Assembly: GCF_003989795.1 (NCBI RefSeq)
Contig: NZ_RZHG01000002.1
Location: 1-64,000 of the forward strand
Length of the DNA stretch: 64,000 bases
Direction: 5' to 3'
DNA from: Vreelandella andesensis
Lineage (GTDB): Bacteria > Pseudomonadota > Gammaproteobacteria > Pseudomonadales > Halomonadaceae
The notes below the pieces were generated by a model that saw nothing but the letters and a program-made list of their open reading frames with translations, was not told the origin of the DNA and made no database searches. A program made the translations under genes and the position numbers. Of the stretch, positions 7,210 through 16,531 are shown one piece after another (position 1 is the stretch's first letter; each line of letters starts with the position of its first letter).

Positions 7210-9645
7210 ATGTCTACGCTTCCCATTGAGCAGCATCTCAAACCAATCCAGGCCGCTCTCGTTGATAATAACCGCCTTATCTTAGTTGCCCAGCCAGGGG
7301 CGGGTAAGACAACCCGCGTTCCGTTGGCATTGCTTAACAGCCAGTGGGCGAAGGGGCAGCGGCTGTTGTTGCTGGAGCCGAGACGTGTGGCTGCGCGGTT
7401 GGCGGCAAGCTTTATGGCCGCCCAACTTGGAGAACCTGTTGGTAAGACGGTTGGCTATCGTATACGAGGGGATAGCAAGGTAGGCCCACATACACGCTTG
7501 GAAGTCGTTACTCAGGGTGTCCTGACGCGTATGTTGCAAGATGATCCGTTGCTAGAAGGGGTTGCTGGGATTATCTTCGATGAGTTTCATGAGCGCAGTA
7601 TAGAAGCCGACTTAGGGCTGGCGCTATCGCTGGATATTCAACAAAGCATTCGCGATGACTTACGGTTGATGGTGATGTCAGCAACGTTAGATGTTGCCGC
7701 ATTAATAATCGTGTTGGGCACTGAGACACCGGTGATTGAAAGCACGGGCCGTGAATTCCCCATTGAAACGCATTATCGACCTATTGGCAGCGATGAATCG
7801 TTAGATGTCGCCGCTTACCAAGTGGTAGCCGAGGCCTTAGCGAATGATAGTAGCCTTGATGTATTAGTGATTTTACCCGGCGTGGCAGAAATAACTCGCC
7901 TGGTGCAAATGCTCGAAAATAGCCACCCTGATATTGAGGTGCGTGCTTTACATGGCAGTATGCCCATCGAGGCGCAGCAAGCGGCATTGAAGCCTCATGA
8001 AACTCGCCAGCGGGTGATTGTTTCGACCGCCATCGCGGAATCTAGCGTGACAGTGGATGGTGTTAATGTGGTTATTGATGCTGGCTTGGAACGTGTACCG
8101 CTATTTCAGCCACGAACGGGTCTTACTCGGTTAACGACCCGGCGTGTCAATCGTGCCAGCGCTGATCAGCGTCGCGGTCGTGCAGGAAGGCAGCAGGCCG
8201 GTATATGTTATCGTTTGTGGTCTAAGGAGCAGCCACTAGTTGCTTACGGAGAACCTGAGATAGCGCAGGCTGATCTATCAAGATTGGCGCTTGAGATTGC
8301 CATGTGGGGAGCGCGTTCGCCAAATGAGTTAGCCTGGATGACGCCGCCGCCTAACGGCGCATGGCAAAGTAGCCAAGCGTTGCTTCGTCAGCTTGGCATA
8401 CTTGACGCTACCGGCCTGTTAACGCCATTAGGCAAGCAAAGTGCCCGTTGGCCTCTTGAGCCACGTTTAGCGGTAATGCTGTCGAAAGCGGCGTCACTCG
8501 ACGCGGCACCGCTTGCTTGTGCTTTAGCCGCTTTACTAGACGGTAGGGAACGTGTTGTTGGCTCGCTGAGAGATGCGTTGGCTGAGCGCTTTAGTCAACC
8601 CTCGCGATTTCCTCAATGGCAGCGAGAAACGAAGCGACTTATGGGCATGGCCGGCCTTCAAGTGACCCGTAAGATATCGCTTGACCCGCTTAGTTGTTTG
8701 CTAGCTATGGCTTACCCTGATCGTATTGGTCAATTTATCAGTTCAGGTCGTTTCAAACTCGCTAATGGTAAAACAGCCACGCTATCTAGTAGTCATCCGT
8801 TAGCAAATACTTCTTATCTTGTTGCGGTAAGCGTCGAAAGTGCCACCAGCGAGGCGACTATATATCAAGCAGAGCCAATCTCGTTGACAGCGCTCATTAA
8901 TTTATATCCGGCTACTCAGCAATGGGAAGAGCGTATTACATGGTCTGATACTCAAGGTAAGCTTCTCGGAGAAGTTGTTCAGCGTCATGGTGAGCTTGTA
9001 TTAGCAAGGCGACCTTTGGCGGAGCTAACTGAGGAGGCTATCCAACAGGCGTTGCTCACGGCGTTAAAGCAGCGTCCTTCAATTCTTTTTGATGAAAAGG
9101 TTAAGCAGTTACAGGGGCGAATGGCGCTGTTAGCGAGTGTTCATCCTGAGGTGTGGCCGGATTGGTCAGAGCGTGCACTGTTAGAAAATTCTGATATATG
9201 GCTGGCACCCTACATGGCGGGTATGACACGATTTAGCCAACTAGAAAAGATGCCGTTTCATGACTACTTAATAGCAACGCTAGACTGGAATGAGAAGACC
9301 CGCTTTGAGCGCTTGGCGCCAACAACAATAACGGTTCCTAGCGGTAATCAAGCATCAATTGATTATGCGCCTTGTTTAACAGAGAGACCGCCAGTGCTTG
9401 CCTTAAAGTTGCAGGAAGCGTTTGGCTGGCAGGATACCCCCGTCGTCGCAGACGGCCATATGCCGGTTGTCATTCACCTGCTTTCACCGGCAAAAAGACC
9501 GCTTCAGGTGACCCAAGATTTGCGCAGTTTTTGGTTGAATGGTTATCCAGAGGTGCGTAAAGAGATGCGTGGACGCTACCCGAAGCACCCCTGGCCAGAA
9601 AATCCTCTAACTGCTCAAGCAACAGCATTCACTAAGCGTCGATAA
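7210..9645 (+). CDS. hrpB: ATP-dependent RNA helicase HrpB
   Basis: DEAH-box superfamily 2 helicase of about 811 aa, the usual HrpB size. Motif I (QPGAGKTTRVPL) lies near residue 25, DEFHERS (motif II) near 125, MSATLD (motif III) near 160, STAIAESSVT near 280 and QRRGRAGR (motif VI) near 320. An HA2/OB-type region and the HrpB-specific C-terminus follow. Its cellular RNA target is not well defined in the family. No clear Shine-Dalgarno exists; ATG 7210 aligns with the E. coli N-terminus (MSSLP versus MSTLP) and ATG 7195 is an alternative. It starts 20 nt after the TetR gene. Confidence 0.93.
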   Translation: MSTLPIEQHLKPIQAALVDNNRLILVAQPGAGKTTRVPLALLNSQWAKGQRLLLLEPRRVAARLAASFMAAQLGEPVGKTVGYRIRGDSKVGPHTRLEVVTQGVLTRMLQDDPLLEGVAGIIFDEFHERSIEADLGLALSLDIQQSIRDDLRLMVMSATLDVAALIIVLGTETPVIESTGREFPIETHYRPIGSDESLDVAAYQVVAEALANDSSLDVLVILPGVAEITRLVQMLENSHPDIEVRALHGSMPIEAQQAALKPHETRQRVIVSTAIAESSVTVDGVNVVIDAGLERVPLFQPRTGLTRLTTRRVNRASADQRRGRAGRQQAGICYRLWSKEQPLVAYGEPEIAQADLSRLALEIAMWGARSPNELAWMTPPPNGAWQSSQALLRQLGILDATGLLTPLGKQSARWPLEPRLAVMLSKAASLDAAPLACALAALLDGRERVVGSLRDALAERFSQPSRFPQWQRETKRLMGMAGLQVTRKISLDPLSCLLAMAYPDRIGQFISSGRFKLANGKTATLSSSHPLANTSYLVAVSVESATSEATIYQAEPISLTALINLYPATQQWEERITWSDTQGKLLGEVVQRHGELVLARRPLAELTEEAIQQALLTALKQRPSILFDEKVKQLQGRMALLASVHPEVWPDWSERALLENSDIWLAPYMAGMTRFSQLEKMPFHDYLIATLDWNEKTRFERLAPTTITVPSGNQASIDYAPCLTERPPVLALKLQEAFGWQDTPVVADGHMPVVIHLLSPAKRPLQVTQDLRSFWLNGYPEVRKEMRGRYPKHPWPENPLTAQATAFTKRR

Positions 9646-9687
9646 GGTCTAATGACATCGTTTAGAAAGTAACGATATCCGTGGGAT

Positions 9688-9903
9688 TCATTCCGTCTGC
9701 TCTTCAGGTATTTTGCCTGGCACACGATAGCGTACACCGTCAGCACGTTGTTCCTCATAACGACGGTTTTCTTCTTCTGGTGGGACCCCAAGCACTGTTT
9801 CTTGAGATCCATCTGGCCAAGTATAAGTTGTGCAACCAGTCAATAATAGCAAGGCTATAGCCACTAACGGGAACAGCGTAAAAAATTCACGACACTTGGG
9901 CAT
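9688..9903 (-). CDS. Small lipoprotein, hypothetical
   Basis: 71 aa. An N-terminal hydrophobic signal ends in the lipobox LLTGC (Cys near residue 23), so the mature protein is probably about 48 aa, acylated and anchored in the envelope. The rest is polar and Pro/Glu-rich (YTWPDGSQETVLGVPPEEENRRYEEQ). GGAG stands 7 nt before the chosen ATG. I do not recognise a named family; function unknown. Confidence 0.7.
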   Translation of the reverse strand: MPKCREFFTLFPLVAIALLLLTGCTTYTWPDGSQETVLGVPPEEENRRYEEQRADGVRYRVPGKIPEEQTE

Positions 9904-9995
9904 AATAGTCTCCATCACTAGTCCAATGCTGCTTTTAGTAAAGCGTGCGTAGTGTGAATGGCACGACCGCAAGCCGCAAGCTTAATCCTAACGTC

Positions 9996-10355
9996 TTAAA
10001 TTTCTTCCCAAAGGTTGCGTCGAAACTCATGGGAAAGCTGAGACACTTTAGTAAAACGCTCAATATTGGCATCAGTAAGCGTTTTGACCATTTCTTGGTA
10101 TTGTTCAGTGAATTCCTTGGCATTGCAGTTTTTATTGTTGTCGGTAAGGCATAACGTTAATTTTTCGCTACTTTTAGCAATTGCTTGGAAAAGCTCGGCC
10201 TCCAACTGCATGGCTTGTGTCACGTTCTCAAGCCATGCAACCTGACAACGTACAATGGGCATAGTGCTTAACAAGCAGTAGTGTTGCCACCAAGCCGCGA
10301 TATCTTGATTCGCGTCATCGGACGATGTGGGCTGTTTTTCGTTTGAATGTTTCAT
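9996..10355 (-). CDS. Hypothetical helical protein, possibly phasin-like
   Basis: 119 aa, predicted soluble and mostly helical, with a well-placed GGAG before the ATG. The layout (WWQHYC..., then a long amphipathic region with AELFQAIAKSSEKL and FTEQYQEMVKTLTDANIERFTKVSQ) is reminiscent of short phasin-type granule proteins, but no diagnostic motif is visible, so this is only a suggestion. It lies next to the small lipoprotein gene on the same strand, about 90 nt upstream of it. Confidence 0.6.
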   Translation of the reverse strand: MKHSNEKQPTSSDDANQDIAAWWQHYCLLSTMPIVRCQVAWLENVTQAMQLEAELFQAIAKSSEKLTLCLTDNNKNCNAKEFTEQYQEMVKTLTDANIERFTKVSQLSHEFRRNLWEEI

Positions 10356-10487
10356 AATGTGCTCCTATCGAGATTTGCAATCTGTGAGGCGTTCTTCACA
10401 GGTTCACCTATCTTCAACTATAGCTAAGCTCTGCAGAAGAGCTTGCTTATTTGGGCAACAAAGTTTGTATTATTGAGGAGAGGCTAA

Positions 10488-10661
10488 ATGTGGTCAGTCG
10501 TCAAATCAGTACTGTCAGCACTTTTAGGTGTACAAAATGACCTCAATCGGCAACAGGATTTTTCTAGCGGTAAACCTGCTGCTTTTATTGTGACGGGGGT
10601 TGTGATCACGCTCATATTTGTTTTGATCCTGATAGGGATTGCAGTAATCGCGTCACGTTGA
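10488..10661 (+). CDS. DUF2970 small membrane protein
   Basis: 57 aa starting MWSVVKSVLSALLGVQ, with the family-type GVQNDLNRQQDF stretch followed by one C-terminal transmembrane helix (about residues 34-54, VTGVVITLIFVLILIGIAVI). This matches the short DUF2970 family found next to cytochrome oxidase genes in gammaproteobacteria. A strong GAGGAGAGG precedes the start. Its role is not known; being 116 nt upstream of coxB suggests an association with the oxidase cluster. Confidence 0.8.
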   Translation: MWSVVKSVLSALLGVQNDLNRQQDFSSGKPAAFIVTGVVITLIFVLILIGIAVIASR

Positions 10662-10777
10662 AACACTCCACGATAGTTGTTCGTGACGAATGCCGCATGT
10701 TTTCTATACTGACGTTAATCAGTAAATCCTGACCTAACAAAAGGATTGGCGAGAACAACAATAATAAGGAGGCTTCT

Positions 10778-11893
10778 ATGCATCGATCGTGGCAAAGGCT
10801 ACTTTTCATCACCAGTACCTTCGGTATCACACAAGCTCATGCTAATGGCTGGAATATGCCGGTAGGGGTCACCGATATCAGCCAAGATATTTTTGGTCTG
10901 CATATGGCGATCTTTTGGGTATGCGTGGTCATCGGGGTGATTGTATTTGGGGTAATGTTTTACTCATTATTAAAATACAGGCACTCAAAAGGGGCAAAAG
11001 CAGCTAGTTTTCATGAGCATACCTCCGTCGAGGTTCTCTGGACCGCTATTCCTATCTTAATTTTGATCGGAATGGCGGTGCCCGCGACCGCGACATTGAA
11101 GAATATGTACGATTCTTCAGAAGCTGACCTTGATGTGATGATCACCGGCCAGCAGTGGCGCTGGCGCTACGAGTATCTTGGTGAAGATGTTGCGTTTACA
11201 TCCAACATGAGTACTCCAAGAGAACAGATTCGTGGAGAGGAAACGAGAGACGAGCACTATTTGTTGGACGTAGATGAGCCTTTGGTACTACCGATCAATC
11301 GTAAAGTGCGTTTTTTAATGACGTCGGATGACGTTATTCACTCTTGGTGGGTGCCTGAGCTAGCCGTTAAGCAGGATACGATCCCCGGATTTATTAATGA
11401 AAATTGGGTAAAAATTAACGAACCGGGTATCTATCGTGGCCAATGTGCTGAACTTTGCGGTGTTAATCATGGGTTTATGCCAGTGGTCGTGCATGCCGTG
11501 GAAGAAGAAGAGTTTGAAGTATGGTTGGCGGAGCGTAAAGAAGCAGCAGAGCAAGAGGCTATGGGAATTGATCGAGAGTGGGCGATGGAAGACTTGATGG
11601 CCCGGGGGGAATCTGTTTATCAAGCCATCTGTTCATCGTGCCATCAACGCGATGGCCAGGGAGCTATGCCCGCGTTTCCTGCATTAGCTAACAACGATCA
11701 ATTAATTAATAATTTAGATTGGCATATAGACCGAGTCGTTAACGGTGTTTCTGGTGCTGCGATGCCAGCGTTTCGTAGTACGTTAAATCCTGTCGAAATA
11801 GCTGCTGTTGTTACTTATACCCGTAATGCGTGGGGAAATGAGACAGGCGATGTGGTGCAACCAGCCGCTGTGGCTGAACGTATTGCACAATAA
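10778..11893 (+). CDS. coxB: Cytochrome c oxidase subunit II with cytochrome c domain (caa3 type)
   Basis: Receives electrons and passes them through the CuA centre to subunit I. 371 aa: signal peptide (residues 1-24), two transmembrane helices (about 40-65 and 85-105), then a periplasmic cupredoxin domain with HSWWVPELAVKQD and the CuA loop GQCAELCGVNHGFM. A C-terminal fused cytochrome c domain has the haem motif CSSCHQ near residue 287 and an axial Met in AAMPAF. The fused haem marks a caa3-type oxidase. AAGGAGG precedes the ATG. First oxidase gene of the cluster. Confidence 0.96.
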   Translation: MHRSWQRLLFITSTFGITQAHANGWNMPVGVTDISQDIFGLHMAIFWVCVVIGVIVFGVMFYSLLKYRHSKGAKAASFHEHTSVEVLWTAIPILILIGMAVPATATLKNMYDSSEADLDVMITGQQWRWRYEYLGEDVAFTSNMSTPREQIRGEETRDEHYLLDVDEPLVLPINRKVRFLMTSDDVIHSWWVPELAVKQDTIPGFINENWVKINEPGIYRGQCAELCGVNHGFMPVVVHAVEEEEFEVWLAERKEAAEQEAMGIDREWAMEDLMARGESVYQAICSSCHQRDGQGAMPAFPALANNDQLINNLDWHIDRVVNGVSGAAMPAFRSTLNPVEIAAVVTYTRNAWGNETGDVVQPAAVAERIAQ

Positions 11894-11946
11894 TTTAAGG
11901 TGTAACATTTACGGTATTAACAACAATATTTCAGGCGGAGATGCTC

Positions 11947-13590
11947 ATGGCGCCCAAACTACCTCCTCAACACTCACTGCAGCATAGTTCTACTGCAGTG
12001 GCTGGTGGCCATTCTCAGCACGGCCATGCGGCTCAGCCAAAAGGGATTATGCGATGGCTGCTGACTACCAACCATAAAGAAATTGGTTCTTTGTACCTGA
12101 TTTTTTCTCTCGTTATGTTTTTTGTTGGGGGCATGTTTGCCTTGGTAGTGAGAGCCGAGCTGTTTCAGCCCGGTTTGCAGCTGGTAGAGCCAGAGTTCTT
12201 TAACCAGATGACCACCATGCATGGGTTAATCATGGTGTTTGCTGCGGTAATGCCCGCGTTTACAGGGTTAGCCAACTGGATGATTCCTCTTCAGATTGGT
12301 GCGCCGGACATGGCTTTGCCAAGGCTCAATAATTTTAGTTTCTGGCTGCTTCCTGTGGCGTTTACGCTACTGCTTTCCACGCTATTTATGCCGGGCGGCG
12401 GACCTAATTTCGGCTGGACATTTTATGCACCTTTATCGACGACTTACGCTCCTCCCTCTACGACATTCTTTATTTTAGCCCTACATATCGCAGGTATTAG
12501 CTCGATTCTTGGGGCCATCAATATTATTGCGACCATTTTGAACATGCGCGCGCCAGGTATGCGCATGATGGATATGCCGCTGTTTGTATGGACATGGTTG
12601 ATTACGGCTTTTCTGTTGATTGCGGTAATGCCTGTACTAGCAGGCGTCATTACCATGATGCTGATGGATATTAACTTTGGGACCAGTTTTTTCGATGCTG
12701 CGGGTGGCGGTGACCCGGTGCTTTTTCAGCACTTATTTTGGTTCTTCGGGCACCCTGAAGTTTACATTATGATTTTGCCGGCTTTCGGTATTGTTTCGGC
12801 TATTATTCCAACTTTCGCGCGTAAGCCGTTGTTTGGATATGCATCTATGGTGTATGCCACTGCAGCTATTGCGCTGTTGTCATTTTTAGTGTGGGCACAT
12901 CATATGTTTATTGTTGGCCTTCCGCTAACGGCAGAGCTGTTCTTCATGTACTCGACCATGCTGATCGCTGTACCAACAGGTGTGAAAGTATTTAACTGGG
13001 TGACCACACTGTTTCGTGGCTCGATTAGTTTTGAGTCGCCGATGCTGTTTGCTTTGGCTTTCGTTGTCCTTTTCACCATAGGTGGTTTTTCAGGGCTAAT
13101 GTTGGCAATTGCGCCTGCGGATTTTCAGTATCACGACACTTACTTTGTCGTAGCGCATTTCCATTATGTGTTAGTACCCGGCGCTATTTTTGCCATCATG
13201 GCGGGCGTTTACTATTGGCTACCAAAATGGACCGGTCACTACCCTAACGAGCGGCTAGCGCAATGCCATTTCTGGTGCTCTATCATTGGCGTTAATCTAA
13301 CGTTCTTCCCCATGCACTTCGCAGGATTAGCGGGCATGCCAAGGCGTATCCCTGATTATGCGTTGCAGTTTGCAGATTTCAATTTGCTTTCCAGCATTGG
13401 CGCCTTCTTTTTTGGCGCGTCGCAGCTGATTTTTGTATTGGTTGTGGTGATGTGTGTAAGAGGCGGAAAAAAAGCGCCCGCTAAAGCTTGGGAGGGTGCA
13501 GAGGACCTTGAGTGGAGTGTTCCCAGTCCGGCGCCGCTTCACACTTTTGAGACGCCGCCAGTATTTAACCGTACCCATCACCATGACTAA
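11947..13590 (+). CDS. coxA: Cytochrome c oxidase subunit I
   Basis: Catalytic haem a/a3-CuB subunit of an aa3-type, proton-pumping terminal oxidase in the inner membrane. About 547 aa with 12 membrane segments. Motifs include the low-spin haem ligand region [10 protein letters not shown], the active-site [13 protein letters not shown] (CuB His and cross-linked Tyr), VWAHHMF, the K-channel region, and [14 protein letters not shown] with the haem ligands. The ATG at 11947 lies 6 nt after GGCGGAG; the in-frame ATG at 11941 is too close to that site. A His-rich tail (THHHD) ends the protein. Confidence 0.97.
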   Translation: MAPKLPPQHSLQHSSTAVAGGHSQHGHAAQPKGIMRWLLTTNHKEIGSLYLIFSLVMFFVGGMFALVVRAELFQPGLQLVEPEFFNQMTTMHGLIMVFAAVMPAFTGLANWMIPLQIGAPDMALPRLNNFSFWLLPVAFTLLLSTLFMPGGGPNFGWTFYAPLSTTYAPPSTTFFILALHIAGISSILGAINIIATILNMRAPGMRMMDMPLFVWTWLITAFLLIAVMPVLAGVITMMLMDINFGTSFFDAAGGGDPVLFQHLFWFFGHPEVYIMILPAFGIVSAIIPTFARKPLFGYASMVYATAAIALLSFLVWAHHMFIVGLPLTAELFFMYSTMLIAVPTGVKVFNWVTTLFRGSISFESPMLFALAFVVLFTIGGFSGLMLAIAPADFQYHDTYFVVAHFHYVLVPGAIFAIMAGVYYWLPKWTGHYPNERLAQCHFWCSIIGVNLTFFPMHFAGLAGMPRRIPDYALQFADFNLLSSIGAFFFGASQLIFVLVVVMCVRGGKKAPAKAWEGAEDLEWSVPSPAPLHTFETPPVFNRTHHHD

Positions 13591-13625
13591 CAAGCTGTTT
13601 GTCAGCGAGTGGTCCAGGGGGAAAT

Positions 13626-14216
13626 ATGGCAGACAATAATTCGGTGCAGTCGGTTGGGGTCAGACGAACGGTCATTCGCACGGTAGCAGCGCTAATTGGT
13701 ATGTTTGCCTTTGCCTTCGCGCTCGTTCCTCTTTACGACGTGTTTTGCCGAGTGACGGGGCTTAATGGCAAAGTGGATACCACGGCTAAGGCCATTATTC
13801 ATGAAGAAGTAGATCAGTCCCGCTATATTACCGTGCAGTTCATTACGCGTGGTAGTGCAGGATTGCCATGGCAAATGAGTGTCGAAAACCGCCAAATGCG
13901 CGTGCACCCCGGCCAAACAGCTGAAGTTGACTTTACTTTTACCAACAATAGTGGCGCCGAAAGTTGGGGCCGCGCTGTGCCCAGCGTTTCTCCTTCTAGT
14001 GCAACGACCCATTTAAGAAAAGTAAGCTGCTTTTGTTTTCAAGAGCAGCAACTTCAAGGAGACGAGCGCTTAACGATTCCATTAATTTTCCAGCTGGCGA
14101 GAGACCTCCCAAAGGACATTAATACGATTACGCTAGTGTATACCTTGTACCCAGTTCATCACTTAGCAAAAGACATCTCAAAAAATGATAACAATACGAT
14201 AGGGGATTCAATATGA
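13626..14216 (+). CDS. ctaG: Cytochrome c oxidase assembly protein CtaG/Cox11
   Basis: Membrane-anchored copper chaperone that helps form the CuB site in subunit I. About 196 aa: a short cytoplasmic N-terminus, one transmembrane helix (VIRTVAALIGMFAFAFALVP) leading to YDVFCRVTGLNGK, then a periplasmic Cox11 domain with the copper-binding CFCFQEQ motif. The ATG at 13626 follows AGGGGGAAAT; an in-frame TTG nine codons upstream is less likely. The stop overlaps coxC (ATGA), as usual in this operon order. Confidence 0.95.
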   Translation: MADNNSVQSVGVRRTVIRTVAALIGMFAFAFALVPLYDVFCRVTGLNGKVDTTAKAIIHEEVDQSRYITVQFITRGSAGLPWQMSVENRQMRVHPGQTAEVDFTFTNNSGAESWGRAVPSVSPSSATTHLRKVSCFCFQEQQLQGDERLTIPLIFQLARDLPKDINTITLVYTLYPVHHLAKDISKNDNNTIGDSI

Positions 14217-15070
14217 GTGGCGGCTACTATGTTCCAGCAACCAGCCGGTGGCCCATTCTAGCTTCGCTTGCGCTCGGGGCTATGATGGTGGGCACGGGAA
14301 TCAAGCTTGTATACGACACGGGTACCCCGCTAATGCTAATCGGTGTAATTAGCGTGATGACGGTGATGGGGCTTTGGTTTAGAGATGTTATTCGCGAGTC
14401 AATGAGCGGTTTGTACGATGCTCAGATGGATCGGTCGTTCCGATGGGGCATGGGCTGGTTTATTTTCTCTGAAGTGATGTTTTTTGCCGCATTTTTTGGT
14501 GCCTTATTTTACGTTAGGACGTTCGCTATACCATGGCTGGGCGGTGAAGGAGCAAAAGGTGTTTCCGCATTGCTATGGCCGGAATTTGTCGCTCATTGGC
14601 CGCTGTTTAACCCACCCGATAGCGCAGTGCTTGGGCCAGAGCGCGTGTTTAGTCCCTGGCAGTTACCTTTGGTCAATACACTAATACTTGTTACCTCCAG
14701 TATCACATTAACCGTCGCCCACGAAGCGTTGAAATTAGGTGAGCGTAAGACATGCAAGCATTGGCTTACGGGTACAGTGCTGTTGGGCTGCTGCTTTATT
14801 GTCATCCAAGGGGTCGAGTACTACGAGGCCTATCATCATTACGGAATTACGCTGGAAGCGGGAATTTTTGGAGCAACCTTTTTTATTCTGACCGGTTTTC
14901 ACGGGGTTCACGTTATTGTCGGCACGATTATCCTAGCGTCCATGTTAGCGCGGATATGGAAAGGGCATTTTGCTAACGATCAGCATTTCGGCTTTGAAGC
15001 ATCTTGCTGGTATTGGCACTTTGTCGATGTTGTCTGGGTTGGGTTATTTATTTTTGTATATGTCTTCTAA
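14213..15070 (+). CDS. coxC: Cytochrome c oxidase subunit III
   Basis: Seven-helix core subunit that stabilises proton uptake by subunit I. 285 aa with family motifs SGGYYVPA at the N-terminus, FIFSEVMFFAAFFGALFY (conserved Glu in the lipid pocket), VAHEALKLG, and the C-terminal TGFHGVHVIVG and YWHFVDVVWVGLFIFVYV. The start codon overlaps the ctaG stop by 4 nt. It is followed by a reverse-strand DUF2909 gene that begins against SURF1. Confidence 0.97.
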   Translation: MSGGYYVPATSRWPILASLALGAMMVGTGIKLVYDTGTPLMLIGVISVMTVMGLWFRDVIRESMSGLYDAQMDRSFRWGMGWFIFSEVMFFAAFFGALFYVRTFAIPWLGGEGAKGVSALLWPEFVAHWPLFNPPDSAVLGPERVFSPWQLPLVNTLILVTSSITLTVAHEALKLGERKTCKHWLTGTVLLGCCFIVIQGVEYYEAYHHYGITLEAGIFGATFFILTGFHGVHVIVGTIILASMLARIWKGHFANDQHFGFEASCWYWHFVDVVWVGLFIFVYVF

Positions 15071-15074
15071 TCAA

Positions 15075-15266
15075 TTAGCCTAAGTGTCCCGACCAGAAAC
15101 CAAACACTAACAAGGCCATGAGTAGGCATGTTAATCCAATTCGCCACTTAAGGGATGCCAGTAGCCGACGTGAGCTGCTTTCATCCCTCAATAAAAAACC
15201 CGCGCCGGCAGCCAAGCTAGCGACGATCCCAATAAAAACCAGACCAATGAGCAACTTTAACCACAT
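15075..15266 (-). CDS. DUF2909 twin-transmembrane protein
   Basis: 63 aa, two transmembrane helices (about residues 4-26 and 41-59) joined by a charged LLRDESSSRRLL loop. This matches the DUF2909 family, commonly found antisense between coxC and the SURF1 gene in Pseudomonas-like oxidase clusters. A near-perfect GGAGG sits 8-9 nt before the ATG. Its start codon overlaps that of the divergent SURF1 gene in the single CATG at 15264-15267. Function unknown, presumed oxidase-related from context. Confidence 0.82.
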   Translation of the reverse strand: MWLKLLIGLVFIGIVASLAAGAGFLLRDESSSRRLLASLKWRIGLTCLLMALLVFGFWSGHLG

Positions 15267-15960
15267 GGCGAAAACCTCCTCTCGGTCGCAACGTCTATAC
15301 GTCTGGTGTGTGTTTTGGAGCGTATTAATCTCACTAGGTGTTCTATTAGGACTATGGCAGTGGGAGCGTGCTGCTGACAAGCGTGTTTTGATAGCCGCTA
15401 GGGAGGCTGCGCCTTTAGTCGAGTCTCCTACTGATACGCCTCAAGAGGGATCTGAGCTGCATTTGCAGGGAGTGTACCTCGCTCGCCATACACTTTATTT
15501 GGATAACCGCATTGTAGACGGCCGTTTGGGTGTGGCTGTGCTAACGCCTTTCCGCGACAGCTTTAGCCAGTTATGGCTTATTCAGCGGGGGTTTATTGAA
15601 ACAGGGCCAAGTAGAGCAGCGCCTCACGTTGAGACTCCTGTGGGCAGCGTGACAGTTTCAGGGGAGTGGCAGGTAGCGCGCCCCGGTGGGCCTCTATATG
15701 GTGAAAATAAGGAGGGGATAAGACTGCAGCAGATCAGCCTAACCCCGTGGGAGTCAACGTTACCTGCCTTCACTTACACTGGTTGGTTACATGCTGACCA
15801 AGGAGAAGGGGTATTTACGCCTTGGTGGGAAGCTAGCGTGATGCCACCTAGCCGTCACCTTGGGTATGCTTTTCAGTGGTGGGGCCTAGCGCTTGTCGCA
15901 GCGGTGGTTATGGTGTTGGGTGGTTATCGGCTGCATAAAGATAGGCTTACTGGTGACTAA
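15265..15960 (+). CDS. SURF1 family cytochrome oxidase biogenesis protein
   Basis: Known role: helps insert haem a into subunit I during oxidase assembly. About 231 aa with the SURF1 pattern: N-terminal transmembrane helix (VWCVFWSVLISLGVLLGLWQW, then ERAADK), a periplasmic domain with YLDNRIVDGRLGVAVLTPF and QRGFIETG, and a C-terminal helix preceded by PPSRHLGYAFQWWGLALV. The start at 15265 has no good Shine-Dalgarno; ATG 15247 is an alternative. Both lie inside or against the DUF2909 gene on the other strand. Confidence 0.9.
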   Translation: MAKTSSRSQRLYVWCVFWSVLISLGVLLGLWQWERAADKRVLIAAREAAPLVESPTDTPQEGSELHLQGVYLARHTLYLDNRIVDGRLGVAVLTPFRDSFSQLWLIQRGFIETGPSRAAPHVETPVGSVTVSGEWQVARPGGPLYGENKEGIRLQQISLTPWESTLPAFTYTGWLHADQGEGVFTPWWEASVMPPSRHLGYAFQWWGLALVAAVVMVLGGYRLHKDRLTGD

Positions 15961-15970
15961 GGGGGAAAGC

Positions 15971-16477
15971 ATGGAACAACGCCAGCCAGTTCGTTACCCG
16001 CGGATTAAGCTATTGCTTATTTTTGCCGCATTCGCTGCGCCTATTGTTACTGCGTGGACGATGTTGACATGGGAGATAGGCATACCCAGTGATGACACCG
16101 CTCATGGACAAGTGCATGTCAACATACCTTCGCTGAACGATTGGCCTTTAAGCGCTAAACCTGCAAAAAACGATGCATGGACGTTAGCATTCGACTGTAC
16201 TTATCTTTGCGATGAGCGCATGGATGAATTGTGGCGGCTGCATCGGGCGTTAGGTCGAGAAGCCACTCGCTTAAAACGGCTAAGAATAGGTGGGAGTGCA
16301 CAAGCGCTACCAGGAGAAACCGTCAATCGTTGGCTAGTAGAGCCTGAATGGCGTGAAGAAAATAGCGTATGGCTAATGGACCCTTTCGGCAGGCCCGCTA
16401 TGTCATTTAATAATTCAGTTCCTGCCGCTGATATTCTCGACGATATACGTCATTTGTTTAAGGTCAATCCACTGTAG
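15971..16477 (+). CDS. Membrane protein of the cytochrome oxidase assembly cluster
   Basis: 168 aa with one N-terminal transmembrane anchor (about residues 12-35) and a periplasmic domain. The segment WTLAFDCTYLCDERMDELWRLHRALGREATRL resembles the thioredoxin-like, SCO-related region in proteins encoded between SURF1 and CtaA in Pseudomonas-type clusters. It keeps two cysteines in CTYLC, a spacing that could bind copper, but a function is not established. GGGGGAAAGC precedes the ATG, 11 nt after SURF1. Confidence 0.72.
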   Translation: MEQRQPVRYPRIKLLLIFAAFAAPIVTAWTMLTWEIGIPSDDTAHGQVHVNIPSLNDWPLSAKPAKNDAWTLAFDCTYLCDERMDELWRLHRALGREATRLKRLRIGGSAQALPGETVNRWLVEPEWREENSVWLMDPFGRPAMSFNNSVPAADILDDIRHLFKVNPL

Positions 16478-16531
16478 CGAAGGCTATATCATTACTCTGC
16501 ACGCCCGACCCAAAGGTCGTAAGGAAGTAAC

